64,000 bases of DNA from Bacteroidales bacterium (GCA_030654075.1 JAURYB010000026.1:1-64000), one strand, 5' to 3'; positions 1 to 9,443 are shown, counted from the stretch's first letter. Numbers and translations: made by a program. The notes: generated by a model from the letters alone, not told the origin.

Positions 1-981
1 AATTAATTCAGCTTCTTTTTCAAGATTCTGTCCGTAACAAAGTTGTCCTTTATGTGGCGGATCTTCACTGATTCCCTTAATTGGTTTCGGTGTAAAACTA
101 TACTTTCCTATTGATAACTTAGGATGCCCGAAAACCTTAAATGGCTTGTCTGTCCCACGGCCTATGCTCACAACGGTTCCTTCGAATAAGCAAAGTGATG
201 GATAAAGGTATATGGCTTTCATATCCTGCAGGTTTGGTGAAGGACGTTCCAGTAACTGGTATCTGGACTTATGTGTATAATTACCACATTTAATGATAGT
301 TAGTTTACATTGTATTCCATTTTTTAGCCATTTTTCACCATTCACCATTTCTGCATATTCACCTATCGTCATACCATAAACAACAGGAACAGGATGCATG
401 CCAACAAATGAGGCATATTTTGATTCCAGAACCGGTCCATCAACATAGTATCCATTGGGGTTTGGCCTATCAAGAACAATTAAAGGAATATTATCTTCAG
501 CACAGGCTTCCATCACATAGGTAAGAGTGGAAATATATGTGTAAAATCTTATTCCAATATCCTGAATATCAAAGATCATAATATCAATATCCTCCAGATC
601 AACTTTTGCCGGTTTCTTGTGATTGCCATATAACGAAATTACTTCGATGCCGGTTCTCGGATCTTTTCCATTGAGGATATCCTTGCCATCCGGCTGATCA
701 CCCCTGAAACCATGCTCCGGTCCAAAGATTTTTACCACATTAATTTTCAATGAAATCAATGAATCTGCAAGGTGTGTTTTGTTGATTAATGAAGTGTTAT
801 TGGTTACAATGCCAATTTTTTTTCCTTTAAGTAAAAGCAAGTATTTGCCGGTACTATATGCACCGGGTAATATCGTTCCATTCTCAGGCAATTGTTTTTT
901 TGGGGCCGGCTGTTGTTGACAGCATCCGAAAATAGTTTGAGTTGTTAATAAAATTAGAATTATGTATTTGATTGACTGCAT
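1..981 (-). CDS. namZ: Exo-beta-N-acetylmuramidase NamZ-like (DUF1343) lipoprotein, partial
   Basis: The reading frame is open from the window edge to an ATG at 979-981, giving 327 codons; the C-terminus lies outside the window. The N-terminus is a hydrophobic signal ending in a lipobox-like IFGC, so a lipoprotein is likely. Motifs typical of DUF1343 follow: GIVTNNTSL, FGPEHGFRGDQPDG, DIQDIGIRFYTYISTL, LDRPNPNG, and VSIGRGTDKPF. The family includes NamZ, which releases terminal MurNAc from peptidoglycan fragments during cell-wall turnover. The gene is divergent from the permease at 1157. Family assignment is firm; the exact substrate is inferred. Confidence 0.9.
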   Translation of the reverse strand, partial: MQSIKYIILILLTTQTIFGCCQQQPAPKKQLPENGTILPGAYSTGKYLLLLKGKKIGIVTNNTSLINKTHLADSLISLKINVVKIFGPEHGFRGDQPDGKDILNGKDPRTGIEVISLYGNHKKPAKVDLEDIDIMIFDIQDIGIRFYTYISTLTYVMEACAEDNIPLIVLDRPNPNGYYVDGPVLESKYASFVGMHPVPVVYGMTIGEYAEMVNGEKWLKNGIQCKLTIIKCGNYTHKSRYQLLERPSPNLQDMKAIYLYPSLCLFEGTVVSIGRGTDKPFKVFGHPKLSIGKYSFTPKPIKGISEDPPHKGQLCYGQNLEKEAELI

Positions 982-1156
982 TTTGTACTTTGATTTAATG
1001 GTTTTATCGCTTTTAATTTTAAAGCAACTGCAATAATTTTACAATGATAAACGAAAAAGCTTTAAAAAGCTTGTGTTTGCCAAAATCTTTACACTTTGGT
1101 AAAGTCAATATTATTTGACCAATTTAGATCGGATAAAAAAGTATTTTTGCAGCCGG

Positions 1157-2377
1157 ATGAATACAGAACAGTTTATTGCCCGACGTTTAATAAAAGGGGG
1201 CCCCGGAAGTTTCTCGGCTCCGGTGATACGCATTGCTATTATCAGCGTTGCTCTCGGGCTGGCGGTTATGATTGTTTCGGTGGCTATTGTTACCGGATTT
1301 CAGAAGCAGATACGTGATAAAATTGTGGGATTTGGATCTCATATCCAGATTGCCAAATTTGACTCCAATAACTCCTTTGAGTTTGAGCCGATTAGTAGAA
1401 ACCAACCTTTCTATAGCAAACTTTTAAAAACGGAAGGAATCAAGCATATACAGGTTTTTGCTACCAAGGCAGGAATCATCAAAACCGCAGAACAAATACA
1501 AGGTGTTGTATTTAAAGGAATTGGCACTGATTTTGACTGGGCCTATTTTAATGATAAGTTTGTTTCCGGGAAACCTTTTTCAACAAAAGATACCGCAACC
1601 GGTAATTCAGTTATTATTTCAGAGAACCTTGCCGATCTTTTGAAAATAAAAGTTGGCGATCCTTTGCGCATGTATTTTATTATTGATAACCTGGCTCGCG
1701 CCCGAAGATTCAATGTTTCAGGCATTTATAATACAGGGCTCGGAGAATTTGATCTGAAATTTATTTTTGGTGATATCAGGCAAATTCAGAAACTAAATGG
1801 GTGGAGCGCTGATTCAATATCAGGATTTGATGTGTATATAAACGATTTTAGCCAACTGGACAAAATGGGGAAAATCGTTTACAAAGAAGTCGGCTATGAC
1901 CTGAACGCCAAAACCATTCGCGATCTTTATCCGCAAATGTTCGACTGGCTTGATCTGCAGGATATGAATGTGATTATAATCCTGGTGCTTATGATCCTGG
2001 TTTCGGGAATGGCAATGATTTCTACTTTATTAATCCTGATCCTTGAACGAACCAGCATGATTGGTGTGTTGAAAGCGCTTGGAGCGCGTAACCTGAGTAT
2101 CCGGCGGATTTTTCTTTACAATGCGGCTTACATCATTGGGAAAGGTCTTTTGTATGGAAATATTGCAGGGATAAGTATTTGCCTGATTCAAAAATATTTT
2201 AGTATAGTGAGCCTTCCCCAGGAATCGTATTTTATGTCGGTAGTGCCAATAAACCTTGATATTATTCATATTTTAGCTCTTAATGCCGGTACTTTAGCTG
2301 CCTGCACTTTAATGCTTTTACTGCCTTCTTTTATTGTTGCCCGTATAAGTCCGGTTAAAGCAATCCGCTTCGATTAG
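1157..2377 (+). CDS. FtsX/LolC-E family ABC transporter permease
   Basis: The protein is about 406 aa. It has an N-terminal transmembrane helix (about residues 20-45), a large periplasmic MacB_PCD-like domain, and three C-terminal helices, ending in RISPVKAIRFD, the usual tail of this family. The cytoplasmic motif LKALGARNLSIRRIF between the helices is the ATPase-coupling segment. Such proteins form the membrane part of lipoprotein-releasing or MacB-like transporters; no ATPase partner is adjacent, so the cargo is unknown. The frame also has a TTG at 1115, but the ATG at 1157 gives a normal start (MNTEQFIARR) and is preferred. Confidence 0.85.
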   Translation: MNTEQFIARRLIKGGPGSFSAPVIRIAIISVALGLAVMIVSVAIVTGFQKQIRDKIVGFGSHIQIAKFDSNNSFEFEPISRNQPFYSKLLKTEGIKHIQVFATKAGIIKTAEQIQGVVFKGIGTDFDWAYFNDKFVSGKPFSTKDTATGNSVIISENLADLLKIKVGDPLRMYFIIDNLARARRFNVSGIYNTGLGEFDLKFIFGDIRQIQKLNGWSADSISGFDVYINDFSQLDKMGKIVYKEVGYDLNAKTIRDLYPQMFDWLDLQDMNVIIILVLMILVSGMAMISTLLILILERTSMIGVLKALGARNLSIRRIFLYNAAYIIGKGLLYGNIAGISICLIQKYFSIVSLPQESYFMSVVPINLDIIHILALNAGTLAACTLMLLLPSFIVARISPVKAIRFD

Positions 2378-2380
2378 TCA

Positions 2381-2417
2381 AAAAAAAAATCCTGCAGATG
2401 AATACACCGCAGGATTT
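2381..2417 (-). terminator. Rho-independent terminator of the CBM48 gene
   Basis: The 9-bp arms AAATCCTGC (2387-2395) and GCAGGATTT (2409-2417) enclose a 13-nt loop. A run of nine A on the plus strand (2381-2389) becomes a T tract after the hairpin on the minus strand. It lies 21 bp beyond the stop of the minus-strand gene at 2439 and directly after the stop of the permease, so it may act in both directions. Confidence 0.8.
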
Positions 2418-2438
2418 ATCCAAGTATGTATGAGGTTT

Positions 2439-2732
2439 TTACAGAATAACCACCGAATTTTCGCTTCCCAGCGCGTTGGTTACGTATTTATCGGCTGCTT
2501 CATCGTTATGCCAGATTTTACCATCGGCCAAATAACGGAATTGTTGTTCCCGACCACTTTCCATTTCTACTGACACCGAAAAAGTGCCATCTTTAGCTTT
2601 TTTCATGGGAGTGGAAGTTTCGTTCCAACTGTTGAAATCACCAACCAAAGCAACAGATTCAGCGTCTGCTTTAAACTTGAATGTTACTTTACTAACTGGT
2701 TTGGTTTTCAGTAATTGACGTTTCTCAATCAT
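2439..2732 (-). CDS. Isoamylase early-set / CBM48-like glycogen-binding domain protein
   Basis: This 97-residue protein is essentially one E-set domain. Key features are VTFKFKADAESVALVGDF followed by NSW, then MKKAKDGTFSVSVEME and QQFRYLADGKIWHNDEAADKYVTN. This pattern matches the glycogen-binding domain of AMPK beta subunits and of branching enzymes (CBM48). Stand-alone copies are common in Bacteroidota. There is no catalytic domain and no signal peptide, so it is probably a cytoplasmic polysaccharide-binding or regulatory protein. It is transcribed alone, with a TAnnTTTG box about 50 bp upstream and a hairpin terminator downstream. Confidence 0.8.
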   Translation of the reverse strand: MIEKRQLLKTKPVSKVTFKFKADAESVALVGDFNSWNETSTPMKKAKDGTFSVSVEMESGREQQFRYLADGKIWHNDEAADKYVTNALGSENSVVIL

Positions 2733-2778
2733 TTTTATAAATATTGGTTAAACATATAATAAGCTTCGAAAAGCGATG

Positions 2779-2786
2779 CAAAAATA
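2779..2786 (-). promoter_or_regulatory. Bacteroidota -7 box upstream of the CBM48 gene
   Basis: On the minus strand this reads TATTTTTG, a perfect TAnnTTTG, 47 bp upstream of the start codon at 2732. No convincing -33 TTTG was found at the expected distance. Confidence 0.5.
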
Positions 2787-2988
2787 AAACATTTTTTAAA
2801 ACAAATTTATTTTGTAGTGTAAATGTGTGATATTCAGTTTAGTGTATTAATTACAATTATTCAACAACTACTTTTCTTTCAGAGAGTTTATTGCATTTAT
2901 ATGATAAGACAGGCTGCATTCATACAGGCTGCAAGCTAATTCCAAATTCGTATTTCTAAATCAAGACGCTAAAACTCCTTAAAGCATA

Positions 2989-3023
2989 AAATCAAAAATC
3001 AGAAATCGAAAATCAGAAATCAC
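2989..3023. repeat. Heptad array A (AAATCnn x5) at cysH 3' end
   Basis: AAATC occurs at 2989, 2996, 3003, 3010 and 3017, exactly 7 bp apart, with two variable bases after each. The array ends 12 bp before the cysH stop codon. It belongs to the group of 7-bp-period arrays found across the window. Confidence 0.85.
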
Positions 3024-3035
3024 AATTTTATTTCC

Positions 3036-3746
3036 TTACTTCCCTCCATGCAATCCACACTCTTTACTGTCAGGCATTTCCCACCACCAGCGGCCGGCAC
3101 GAAGGTCTTCACCTTTTTCGATGGCACGGGTACAAGGCTGGCATCCTATGCTTGGAAATCCCTGGTCATGAAGCTTATTATAAGGAATATCATTTGATTT
3201 AATAAAATCCCAGACTTGTTCTTCACTCCATTCCAGAAGCGGATTTATTTTTATCAAACCGTTAGCGGCATCCCACTCCACAATTTTAAGATCGGTTCGG
3301 GTAACGGATTGTTCACGACGGAGACCGGTTATCCACGCATCTTTACCATGCAATGCCCTGCGGAGCGGTACAATTTTGCGGACATGGCAACATAATTTGC
3401 GGTTTTCGATGCTTTCGTAAAACAGGTTTATCCCTTTGGTATTAACCATTTCTTCAACCTGGGTCGTGTCGGGATAATAGGATTTTATCGCTATTCCGTA
3501 TCGACTAACTGTTCTGTGAAGCAAATCGTATGATTCCGGAAAAACACGACCGGTATCAAGCGTAATTATATTCGCTGACTTATCAATTTTCGAAAGCATG
3601 TATGTAATCACCTGGTCCTCAGCTCCCAGGCTGGCGGCGAAAGTTATTTTGCTGCCAAATAATTCAAGAGCTTTTGACAGTATTTCCATTGCTGAAAGTT
3701 TAGCCCATTGCACATTCAGCAAGTCAATGTTTTGTGTTGGATTCAT
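3036..3746 (-). CDS. cysH: Adenylyl-sulfate / phosphoadenylyl-sulfate reductase (thioredoxin)
   Basis: The protein is 236 aa. It has a PP-loop-like ASLGAEDQV at 38-46 and TLDTGRVFPES at 62-72. The iron-sulfur ligands characteristic of the APS-reductase branch are present: the Cys pair 119-120 and CQPC at 202-205. The redox-active Cys230 sits in KECGLH near the C-terminus. Because the [4Fe-4S] cysteines are present, adenosine 5'-phosphosulfate is the more likely substrate. The reaction yields sulfite for cysteine synthesis. It begins 8 bp after the metallo-hydrolase stop and is probably cotranscribed with it. No cysD/N or sulfite reductase genes are adjacent. Confidence 0.92.
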   Translation of the reverse strand: MNPTQNIDLLNVQWAKLSAMEILSKALELFGSKITFAASLGAEDQVITYMLSKIDKSANIITLDTGRVFPESYDLLHRTVSRYGIAIKSYYPDTTQVEEMVNTKGINLFYESIENRKLCCHVRKIVPLRRALHGKDAWITGLRREQSVTRTDLKIVEWDAANGLIKINPLLEWSEEQVWDFIKSNDIPYNKLHDQGFPSIGCQPCTRAIEKGEDLRAGRWWWEMPDSKECGLHGGK

Positions 3747-3754
3747 AGTTGATG

Positions 3755-4609
3755 TTATAATTGTATATCCTGTAGTTTAAATGATCGGTCGGCAACCACA
3801 CCTTTTTCTGATTGCTTAACTGAACAACATTCGTTTGCGGCATCATGTTCAAAAAAGAGTATGTATTTTTTGTCAACTGCCTCATTCAGAAATTCTTCCT
3901 TTTCCTTAAGTGAAACCAGCGGTTCAATATCCACTGAAGGGACAAAAGGAATCGGGATATTGGTTTGCGTTGGAATGAAATCACCCATATACACAACTGT
4001 TTGATTCGCGGTATGGATATGAGGTATAATTTGCCCGTGCGTATGCCCGTTATAAATTTTCAGTGTGATATTTTCGAACGGTTGAGTTCCTTCTTCAACC
4101 AGGTGTAACCTGCCACTTTCCCGCAAAGGTAAAAGGTTGTCTTTAAAAAAAGCGGCTCCTTCCCGTTTATTTGGATTCATCGCCCAATCCCAATGAGTTT
4201 GTGAAACCCAATATTGCGCATTTTTGAATACACATTCAGGAATACCACTTTCATTATATAGTGTAGCTGCCCCAACATGGTCATCATGCAAATGGGTAAA
4301 CAGAACATCTGTTATATCATCAGCACTAAATCCTTGCTGTTCAAGTGAATTCAGGATATTTATCCCCGGCTCCCGGTAACGGACAGCATAGTACTTTTCA
4401 TTTCGTTTATCGCCAAGCCCGGCATCGATCAGGATTTTCTTTTCATTGTGTATGATCAACAGGCAACGGGTGGTAATATCAATCAAATTGAGTTCGTCAG
4501 GCTCGTGAAAGCGCGACCATATTGTCCTGGGTACAACACCAAAGGCAACGCCACCATCCATTTTCCAGTTGTCAGCAATCAGGGGGAAAAGCTTCATGTT
4601 CAAATTCAT
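3755..4609 (-). CDS. Metallo-beta-lactamase-fold hydrolase
   Basis: This 284-aa protein has the canonical metal-binding motif THLHDDH (His106, His108, Asp110, His111), further ligands in YNGHTHGQ (about 189-192), Asp210 in YMGDF and His255 in FFEHDA. The pattern is that of AttM/AhlD-like and quorum-quenching-like MBL hydrolases, but the family has very broad substrates and none can be assigned here. No signal peptide is visible, so it should be cytoplasmic. It is the first gene of a two-gene unit with cysH, preceded by a -7 box at 4621. The link to sulfur metabolism is only contextual. Confidence 0.85.
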   Translation of the reverse strand: MNLNMKLFPLIADNWKMDGGVAFGVVPRTIWSRFHEPDELNLIDITTRCLLIIHNEKKILIDAGLGDKRNEKYYAVRYREPGINILNSLEQQGFSADDITDVLFTHLHDDHVGAATLYNESGIPECVFKNAQYWVSQTHWDWAMNPNKREGAAFFKDNLLPLRESGRLHLVEEGTQPFENITLKIYNGHTHGQIIPHIHTANQTVVYMGDFIPTQTNIPIPFVPSVDIEPLVSLKEKEEFLNEAVDKKYILFFEHDAANECCSVKQSEKGVVADRSFKLQDIQL

Positions 4610-4620
4610 CGTATAAGCTG

Positions 4621-4628
4621 CAAAGGTA
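4621..4628 (-). promoter_or_regulatory. -7 box of the MBL-cysH operon
   Basis: The minus strand reads TACCTTTG, a perfect TAnnTTTG, 11 bp upstream of the start at 4609. The expected leader is therefore very short. Confidence 0.55.
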
Positions 4629-4832
4629 AGGGTTTGGAAATTGCGGAACTAGTACACCATTCTTCCTTTGAATTTTGCGTTACATTTTTCCATATCATGA
4701 GAAATTGTTAATAACTTATTGAGTAAATTGTATTACCTTTTTATTCTTTTTCGGATAAATGGTGATACCTTTAAAAATCTTTACGTTATTTTAATTCAAA
4801 TTTTAACCTTTTGTTAACCAAATTAACCACAA

Positions 4833-7793
4833 ATGAAAAAAAATTACTTATTGTTCGTTCTTCTGTTTGCCCTGGTTTTTCCTTCCAATGCGCAAGAAAA
4901 AGCTAAAGCAATTAAGCCAATTCTGATTGGTGTTGGTCAGTATCATGGACTATCAAAACCTTTACGTGATATTCCGGCTATGACGGCTGACGAATATGAA
5001 AAAATGGAAATTGATGCTGCCAAGCCCCGAAATGAAGAAATTCGTGAAAGATCGTATCCATTTGCATCTACCGCTTTCCCTAAAGGCGATGATGCAGTAT
5101 GGCAGCGTAAAATGGGAAGCGTAATGCCACCAAAGGCTCCGATTGTAAGTTTTGACGGACAAACGTCGCCGTATTTTCCTCCTGACTGTAATGGCGCAAC
5201 AGGGCCAAACCATTTTATGCAAACAATAAATACGGTTTATGCCATTTATTCCAAAACAGGAGCTCTTGTTGCCGGCCCGACTAATATGAATCTTCTTTTT
5301 GGAAGTGTAACCGGTGCTACATGCAATGATGGCGATCCTGTTGTACTTTATGATGAACAGGCCGATAGATGGGTAGTGGTTGAGTTCTCAATCTGTGGCT
5401 CAAACGATTATATGCTTTTTGCAATTTCACAAACCAATGATCCAACCGGAGCATGGCATAGGTATTCTTTTGATGTTGATGATATGCCGGATTATGAAAA
5501 GATAGGCATCTGGGGAGATGGTTATTACATGGGTACCAATAATTCAGGTACGGGTAAAAAAGATACTTATGTGTTCGAAAGATCAAAAATGCTAAGCGGT
5601 CTGACTGCCCAGATGGTTGCATTTGATAACGCATGGCGTCCAACCACTATTGACGGTTTTATGTGTGTGCCTCCTGTTGATAACGACGGAGTTGCTGCAC
5701 CTGCCGGAAGTCCGGGATTATTTATAACCATTAACGATGATGCTATTGCCGGAGGTGCTGATGAATTGTGGATATATGAACTTGCTGTTAACTGGACCAC
5801 TCCGGCATCCTCAACATTCAACAGGATTCAGCAACTGGCAGTTCCTGCATTCGACAGTAATTTTGGCAATAACTGGACAAATATTAAACAACCTGGCACC
5901 ACCCAGGAACTGGATGCTATTCCACAGGTTGTGATGAATGCTCCGCAATACCGGAATTTTGGCACATACCAGACTTTGGTTTGTTGTCATACTGTGGATG
6001 TGGATGCTACCGATCATGCCGGTATCAGATGGTACGAACTCCGTAAAACAACCGGAACATGGAGTCTGCGTCAGTCAGGAACTTTTGCTCCCGATGTACA
6101 TTCGCGCTGGATGGGAAGTATCAGAATGAATGGACAAAACGAACTTGGATTGGGCTATTCAATCTCGAGTGGTACTGTATATCCGGGAATACGTTACACA
6201 GGACAATCGGCTGCTGCCTACGCAGCCGGAGCTGGAACTCTTGATCTTGCGGAACAGACAATAACAACTGGTACTTACTCTCAAACCACCTATGAGCGTT
6301 GGGGCGATTACGCATCAATTTGCGTAGATCCTTCCGATGACAAAACTTTCTGGTTTACTACAGAATATATTGGTACAAGTAATGCCCGCAAAACACGTAT
6401 TGCTTCATTTCAGGTAGGAACAGCACCGGCTGGAATAGACCTTATTCCTTTAACACCTGCAGCCAGCCCGGTTTCTGTTCTTGATGGACAAACCACAACC
6501 GCATCCTGCTCTGTGAAAAACCAGGGGACAGCTGCATCCGGCACTTCAAATCTGAAATATTATCTTTCAACTGATAATACATATGCAACAGGTGATGTTT
6601 TACTCGGTACAGATGCTGTTACCGCATTAAATGCCGGAGCTTCATTTGCAGCCAGTAAATTGGTAACTGTACCAGTGGGAACTACACCGGGTACATATTA
6701 TATTTTATTTATTGCTGATGCTGACGCTCAGGTCATAGAAACCAACGAAACCAACAATGTTGCAAGTGTTCAGATTACTGTTACATCTGCCACCGGATCG
6801 CCTGACCTTGGTGTTCTGACTCCTGCAACTACTCCAACCACGGTGAATGCTGGCTCAACTACTTCTGCATCATGTACGGTAAAGAATTCAGGCACAGCTG
6901 TAGCTGCTGCCTCATCCTTAAAGTATTACTTATCAGCTGATAATGTTTACGCAGTAACTGACACATATCTTGCTACTTCTGCTGTTGCTTCGCTTGCAGT
7001 GAATGGAACTGCCGCAGTCAGTAGCGTAATTACTATTCCTGCCAACACGGCTGCCGGAACCTGGTACCTGATATTTGTTGCTGATGCGGATGCTCAGGTT
7101 GCTGAAAGTAATGAGACAAACAATACAGCTTCCGTAGTTATCACCGTGCCTACGGTTACACAGGGATGTAACAGTACAACCCGGTATCCAAGTACAACTC
7201 TTTCGCCTACCACCAGCTGGAAGACACAGAATTCCATTTACGCTGGCGAATATGCAGTATTTAATGTGGTTTTAGGTAGGATTTATAGTTTCTCTTATTG
7301 TTTAGCCGATGGTGCAACCGCATCGTACAATTCGGAATTAACTTTGCGTAATTTTACAACAGATGCATTTATTGCATATTCGGACGATGCTTGCGGAGAT
7401 GATGCCAAAATTACCTGGACCGCCACTTATACCGGAACTGTTAAACTTGTTACAACTGTTTCAGGATGTGGTATTAATACTACAAGCACTAAATTGCGGT
7501 ATAAATACGCAACCAAGGAAGCTGAAGGAATTAAAGCCGCTGAACCGGATTTCCAGGTTTATCCTAATCCTTCCACTGGACAGATCAGTGTTGAAGCTAC
7601 AACTGGTTTCGAAAACATAAATCAGATTGTTGTTTACAGTGCTTCAGGAAAACCAGTAAGAACCATTGACATACCTGAAAAATCTGATAATATCTATACC
7701 ATTAGTCTGAGTGATTGCGCTGCAGGAATGTACCTTGTAAAGATTATCGGCACTGAAAAAACCGAGCAATTTAAAGTGTTACTCAAAAAGTAA
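4833..7793 (+). CDS. Large secreted protein with two CARDB repeats and a T9SS sorting domain
   Basis: The 986-aa protein begins with a Sec signal peptide (about residues 1-21, ending SNAQ). Residues 100-530 look like a beta-propeller or lectin-like region rich in Trp and Asp; I do not recognise a catalytic family. Two CARDB (cell-adhesion-related) domains follow at about 530-650 and 654-767, each containing SxKxYLS and ADADAQV(I/A)E(T/S)NET. After a domain at about 770-890, residues 905-986 form a Por-type C-terminal sorting domain (VYPNPSTGQISVE to VKIIGTEKTEQFKVLLKK). It should pass through the type IX system and be surface-attached or released. A terminator follows. Confidence 0.85.
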   Translation: MKKNYLLFVLLFALVFPSNAQEKAKAIKPILIGVGQYHGLSKPLRDIPAMTADEYEKMEIDAAKPRNEEIRERSYPFASTAFPKGDDAVWQRKMGSVMPPKAPIVSFDGQTSPYFPPDCNGATGPNHFMQTINTVYAIYSKTGALVAGPTNMNLLFGSVTGATCNDGDPVVLYDEQADRWVVVEFSICGSNDYMLFAISQTNDPTGAWHRYSFDVDDMPDYEKIGIWGDGYYMGTNNSGTGKKDTYVFERSKMLSGLTAQMVAFDNAWRPTTIDGFMCVPPVDNDGVAAPAGSPGLFITINDDAIAGGADELWIYELAVNWTTPASSTFNRIQQLAVPAFDSNFGNNWTNIKQPGTTQELDAIPQVVMNAPQYRNFGTYQTLVCCHTVDVDATDHAGIRWYELRKTTGTWSLRQSGTFAPDVHSRWMGSIRMNGQNELGLGYSISSGTVYPGIRYTGQSAAAYAAGAGTLDLAEQTITTGTYSQTTYERWGDYASICVDPSDDKTFWFTTEYIGTSNARKTRIASFQVGTAPAGIDLIPLTPAASPVSVLDGQTTTASCSVKNQGTAASGTSNLKYYLSTDNTYATGDVLLGTDAVTALNAGASFAASKLVTVPVGTTPGTYYILFIADADAQVIETNETNNVASVQITVTSATGSPDLGVLTPATTPTTVNAGSTTSASCTVKNSGTAVAAASSLKYYLSADNVYAVTDTYLATSAVASLAVNGTAAVSSVITIPANTAAGTWYLIFVADADAQVAESNETNNTASVVITVPTVTQGCNSTTRYPSTTLSPTTSWKTQNSIYAGEYAVFNVVLGRIYSFSYCLADGATASYNSELTLRNFTTDAFIAYSDDACGDDAKITWTATYTGTVKLVTTVSGCGINTTSTKLRYKYATKEAEGIKAAEPDFQVYPNPSTGQISVEATTGFENINQIVVYSASGKPVRTIDIPEKSDNIYTISLSDCAAGMYLVKIIGTEKTEQFKVLLKK

Positions 7794-7816
7794 TCTTCAA
7801 TAAAGTTTGAAAAATT

Positions 7817-7852
7817 AAAAAGCTGTTCTGTTAATCAGAGCAGCTTTTTCTT
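7817..7852 (+). terminator. Rho-independent terminator after the T9SS cargo gene
   Basis: The arms AAAAAGCTGTTCTG (7817-7830) and CAGAGCAGCTTTTT (7836-7849) pair over 14 bp with one G-U, around a 5-nt loop, and end in a T tract. It lies 23 bp after the stop codon. Confidence 0.85.
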
Positions 7853-7884
7853 TTCATGCAGGGGACTTGTACAACTTTCTGTTT

Positions 7885-7892
7885 TACCTTCG
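7885..7892 (+). promoter_or_regulatory. Probable -7 box of mpl
   Basis: TACCTTCG differs from TAnnTTTG at one base and lies 29 bp upstream of the mpl ATG at 7922. Confidence 0.35.
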
Positions 7893-7921
7893 CAAAATAT
7901 AACTGACAAAGCATCTTTATT

Positions 7922-9295
7922 ATGACGAACAACCGTGTTCATTTTATAGCAATAGGAGGGAGTGCCATGCACAACCTGGCCATTGCACTGCATCTGAAAG
8001 GCTACAACGTTACAGGATCGGACGATGAAATATTTGATCCGGCGCGCACACGGCTCGATTCCTATGGCTTATTACCTGCGCAATTCGGATGGTTCCCTGA
8101 AAAACTCGATCATAGTATTGATTCAATTATTCTTGGAATGCATGCCCGTGGCGATAATCCTGAACTGGCAAAAGCCAAAGAACTTGGATTGAAAATTTAT
8201 TCTTATCCCGAATTTCTTTACGAACAAAGCAAAGATAAGTTGCGTGTAGTTATCGGTGGAAGCCATGGAAAAACATCAATTACTGCCATGATTCTGCATG
8301 TTTTGCATCAATGCAATGTGGATACCGATTATATGGTAGGCGCAAAACTTGAAGGATTTGATGTTATGGTCAGATTGACACAGGCGGCAAAGGTTATGGT
8401 TTTTGAAGGCGATGAATACCTTACCTCTGCACTTGACCTGCGACCCAAGTTTCATTTATATAAACCTGATATTGAATTGGTTAGCGGTATTGCCTGGGAT
8501 CATATGAATGTATTTCCGACATTTGAAAACTATAGTGAGCAGTTTCGTATTTTTATGAATATGGTGCCTGACTCGGGTGCATTGATATACTGTAAGGAAG
8601 ATTCAGAAGTTTTAAAAACAGTAAGCTCAGTGAAAGGTAAAATGAAAAAGTTGCCTTATGGTGTTCCCCTGCACAGTGTTTCAAATGGAAAAACCACACT
8701 TTCAACCTCAGAAGGTGAAATCCCGTTGATGATTTTTGGCCAACATAACCTGATGAACCTCGAAGGTGCCAGGCTGGTTTGTAATCAGTTAAATATCAGT
8801 AATTCAGATTTTTACAAAGCAATATCAACATTTAAAGGAGCTTCGAACCGCCTGGAACTTATCGCCGAAAAGCCTGGTTTTAATGCATACCGCGATTTTG
8901 CTCATGCGCCTTCAAAATTAAAAGCTACCATCCAGGCAGTAAAAGAACAATTCCCTTATCGCAGACTTGTAGCCTGCTTTGAATTACATACATTTAGCAG
9001 CCTGAACAAGGATTTTCTGGATCAATATGCTGACAGCATGGAAAAAGCGGATGAAGCTATCGTTTATTTTTCTCCTCATGCGTTGGAATTGAAAAAACTT
9101 CCGATGCTTTCGCCTGAAGATATTAAGCATTCATTCCGGAAAGAAGGGCTACGCGTTTTTTCAGATACAAGGCAATTCCAGGAATTCCTGATTAAAGAGA
9201 AATGGGAGAACTCGAACCTGCTTTTAATGAGTTCGGGAAATTATGATGGATTGCAGGTGAAGGAGTTTGTGGAGAAGTTGGGGAGTAAGGAGTAA
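7922..9295 (+). CDS. mpl: UDP-MurNAc:L-Ala-gamma-D-Glu-meso-DAP ligase Mpl
   Basis: The protein is 457 aa, the normal length for Mpl. The N-terminal Rossmann segment VHFIAIGGSAMHNLAIAL, the ATP-binding GGSHGKTSI (112-120), FEGDEY, the aspartate-containing GIAWDHMNVF and the C-terminal YRDFAHAPSKLKATIQAVK are all present. Mpl attaches recycled L-Ala-gamma-D-Glu-meso-DAP tripeptide to UDP-MurNAc in the cytoplasm. This suggests meso-DAP peptidoglycan and an active recycling route, matching the NamZ gene upstream. The 3' end runs into a GAGTAAG heptad array that supplies the TAA stop. Confidence 0.93.
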   Translation: MTNNRVHFIAIGGSAMHNLAIALHLKGYNVTGSDDEIFDPARTRLDSYGLLPAQFGWFPEKLDHSIDSIILGMHARGDNPELAKAKELGLKIYSYPEFLYEQSKDKLRVVIGGSHGKTSITAMILHVLHQCNVDTDYMVGAKLEGFDVMVRLTQAAKVMVFEGDEYLTSALDLRPKFHLYKPDIELVSGIAWDHMNVFPTFENYSEQFRIFMNMVPDSGALIYCKEDSEVLKTVSSVKGKMKKLPYGVPLHSVSNGKTTLSTSEGEIPLMIFGQHNLMNLEGARLVCNQLNISNSDFYKAISTFKGASNRLELIAEKPGFNAYRDFAHAPSKLKATIQAVKEQFPYRRLVACFELHTFSSLNKDFLDQYADSMEKADEAIVYFSPHALELKKLPMLSPEDIKHSFRKEGLRVFSDTRQFQEFLIKEKWENSNLLLMSSGNYDGLQVKEFVEKLGSKE

Positions 9296-9317
9296 GGAGT
9301 AAGGAGTAAGAAGTAAG
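9283..9317. repeat. Heptad array B (GAGTAAG x4 plus one variant) spanning the mpl stop
   Basis: GAGTAAG is repeated at 9283, 9290, 9297 and 9304, then AAGTAAG at 9311. The first units encode the last mpl residues (Gly-Ser-Lys-Glu) and the second carries the TAA stop at 9293-9295. Each unit contains TAA, and the 7-bp step puts it in all three frames. Confidence 0.9.
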
Positions 9318-9408
9318 AAGAAAGGCGTTGGTACACTTTGACAAACCAGGAGCCGGATTCAAATAGAAAGCAGTAAAATATTTGCCTGCTGCAGGCAGTG
9401 AAAATGGG

Positions 9409-9443
9409 AAACCTGACAGTGTCTGAAAGACCTGTCAGCATTT
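9409..9443. repeat. Palindromic CTGACAG element, copy 1
   Basis: CTGACAG (9413-9419) and CTGTCAG (9432-9438) face each other, with GTCT/AGAC pairing inside, giving an almost continuous 11-bp stem with a one-base bulge and a 3-nt loop. A second copy, inverted and differing at only a few positions, is at 50269-50304 in the nuoB-nuoC spacer. Confidence 0.7.

Larger units (their letters stand above)
2733..3035. other. Intergenic region between CBM48 gene and cysH
   Basis: This 303-bp gap holds the minus-strand promoter box of the CBM48 gene (2779-2786) and, next to the cysH stop, an exact heptad array (2989-3023). An imperfect direct repeat CAGGCTGCA lies near 2910-2935. No additional gene was recognised. 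Confidence 0.6.

Noticed and set aside
1115-1156. Longer N-terminus of the FtsX-family permease from TTG at 1115
   Set aside because: It adds residues without family similarity; the ATG at 1157 gives the usual start.
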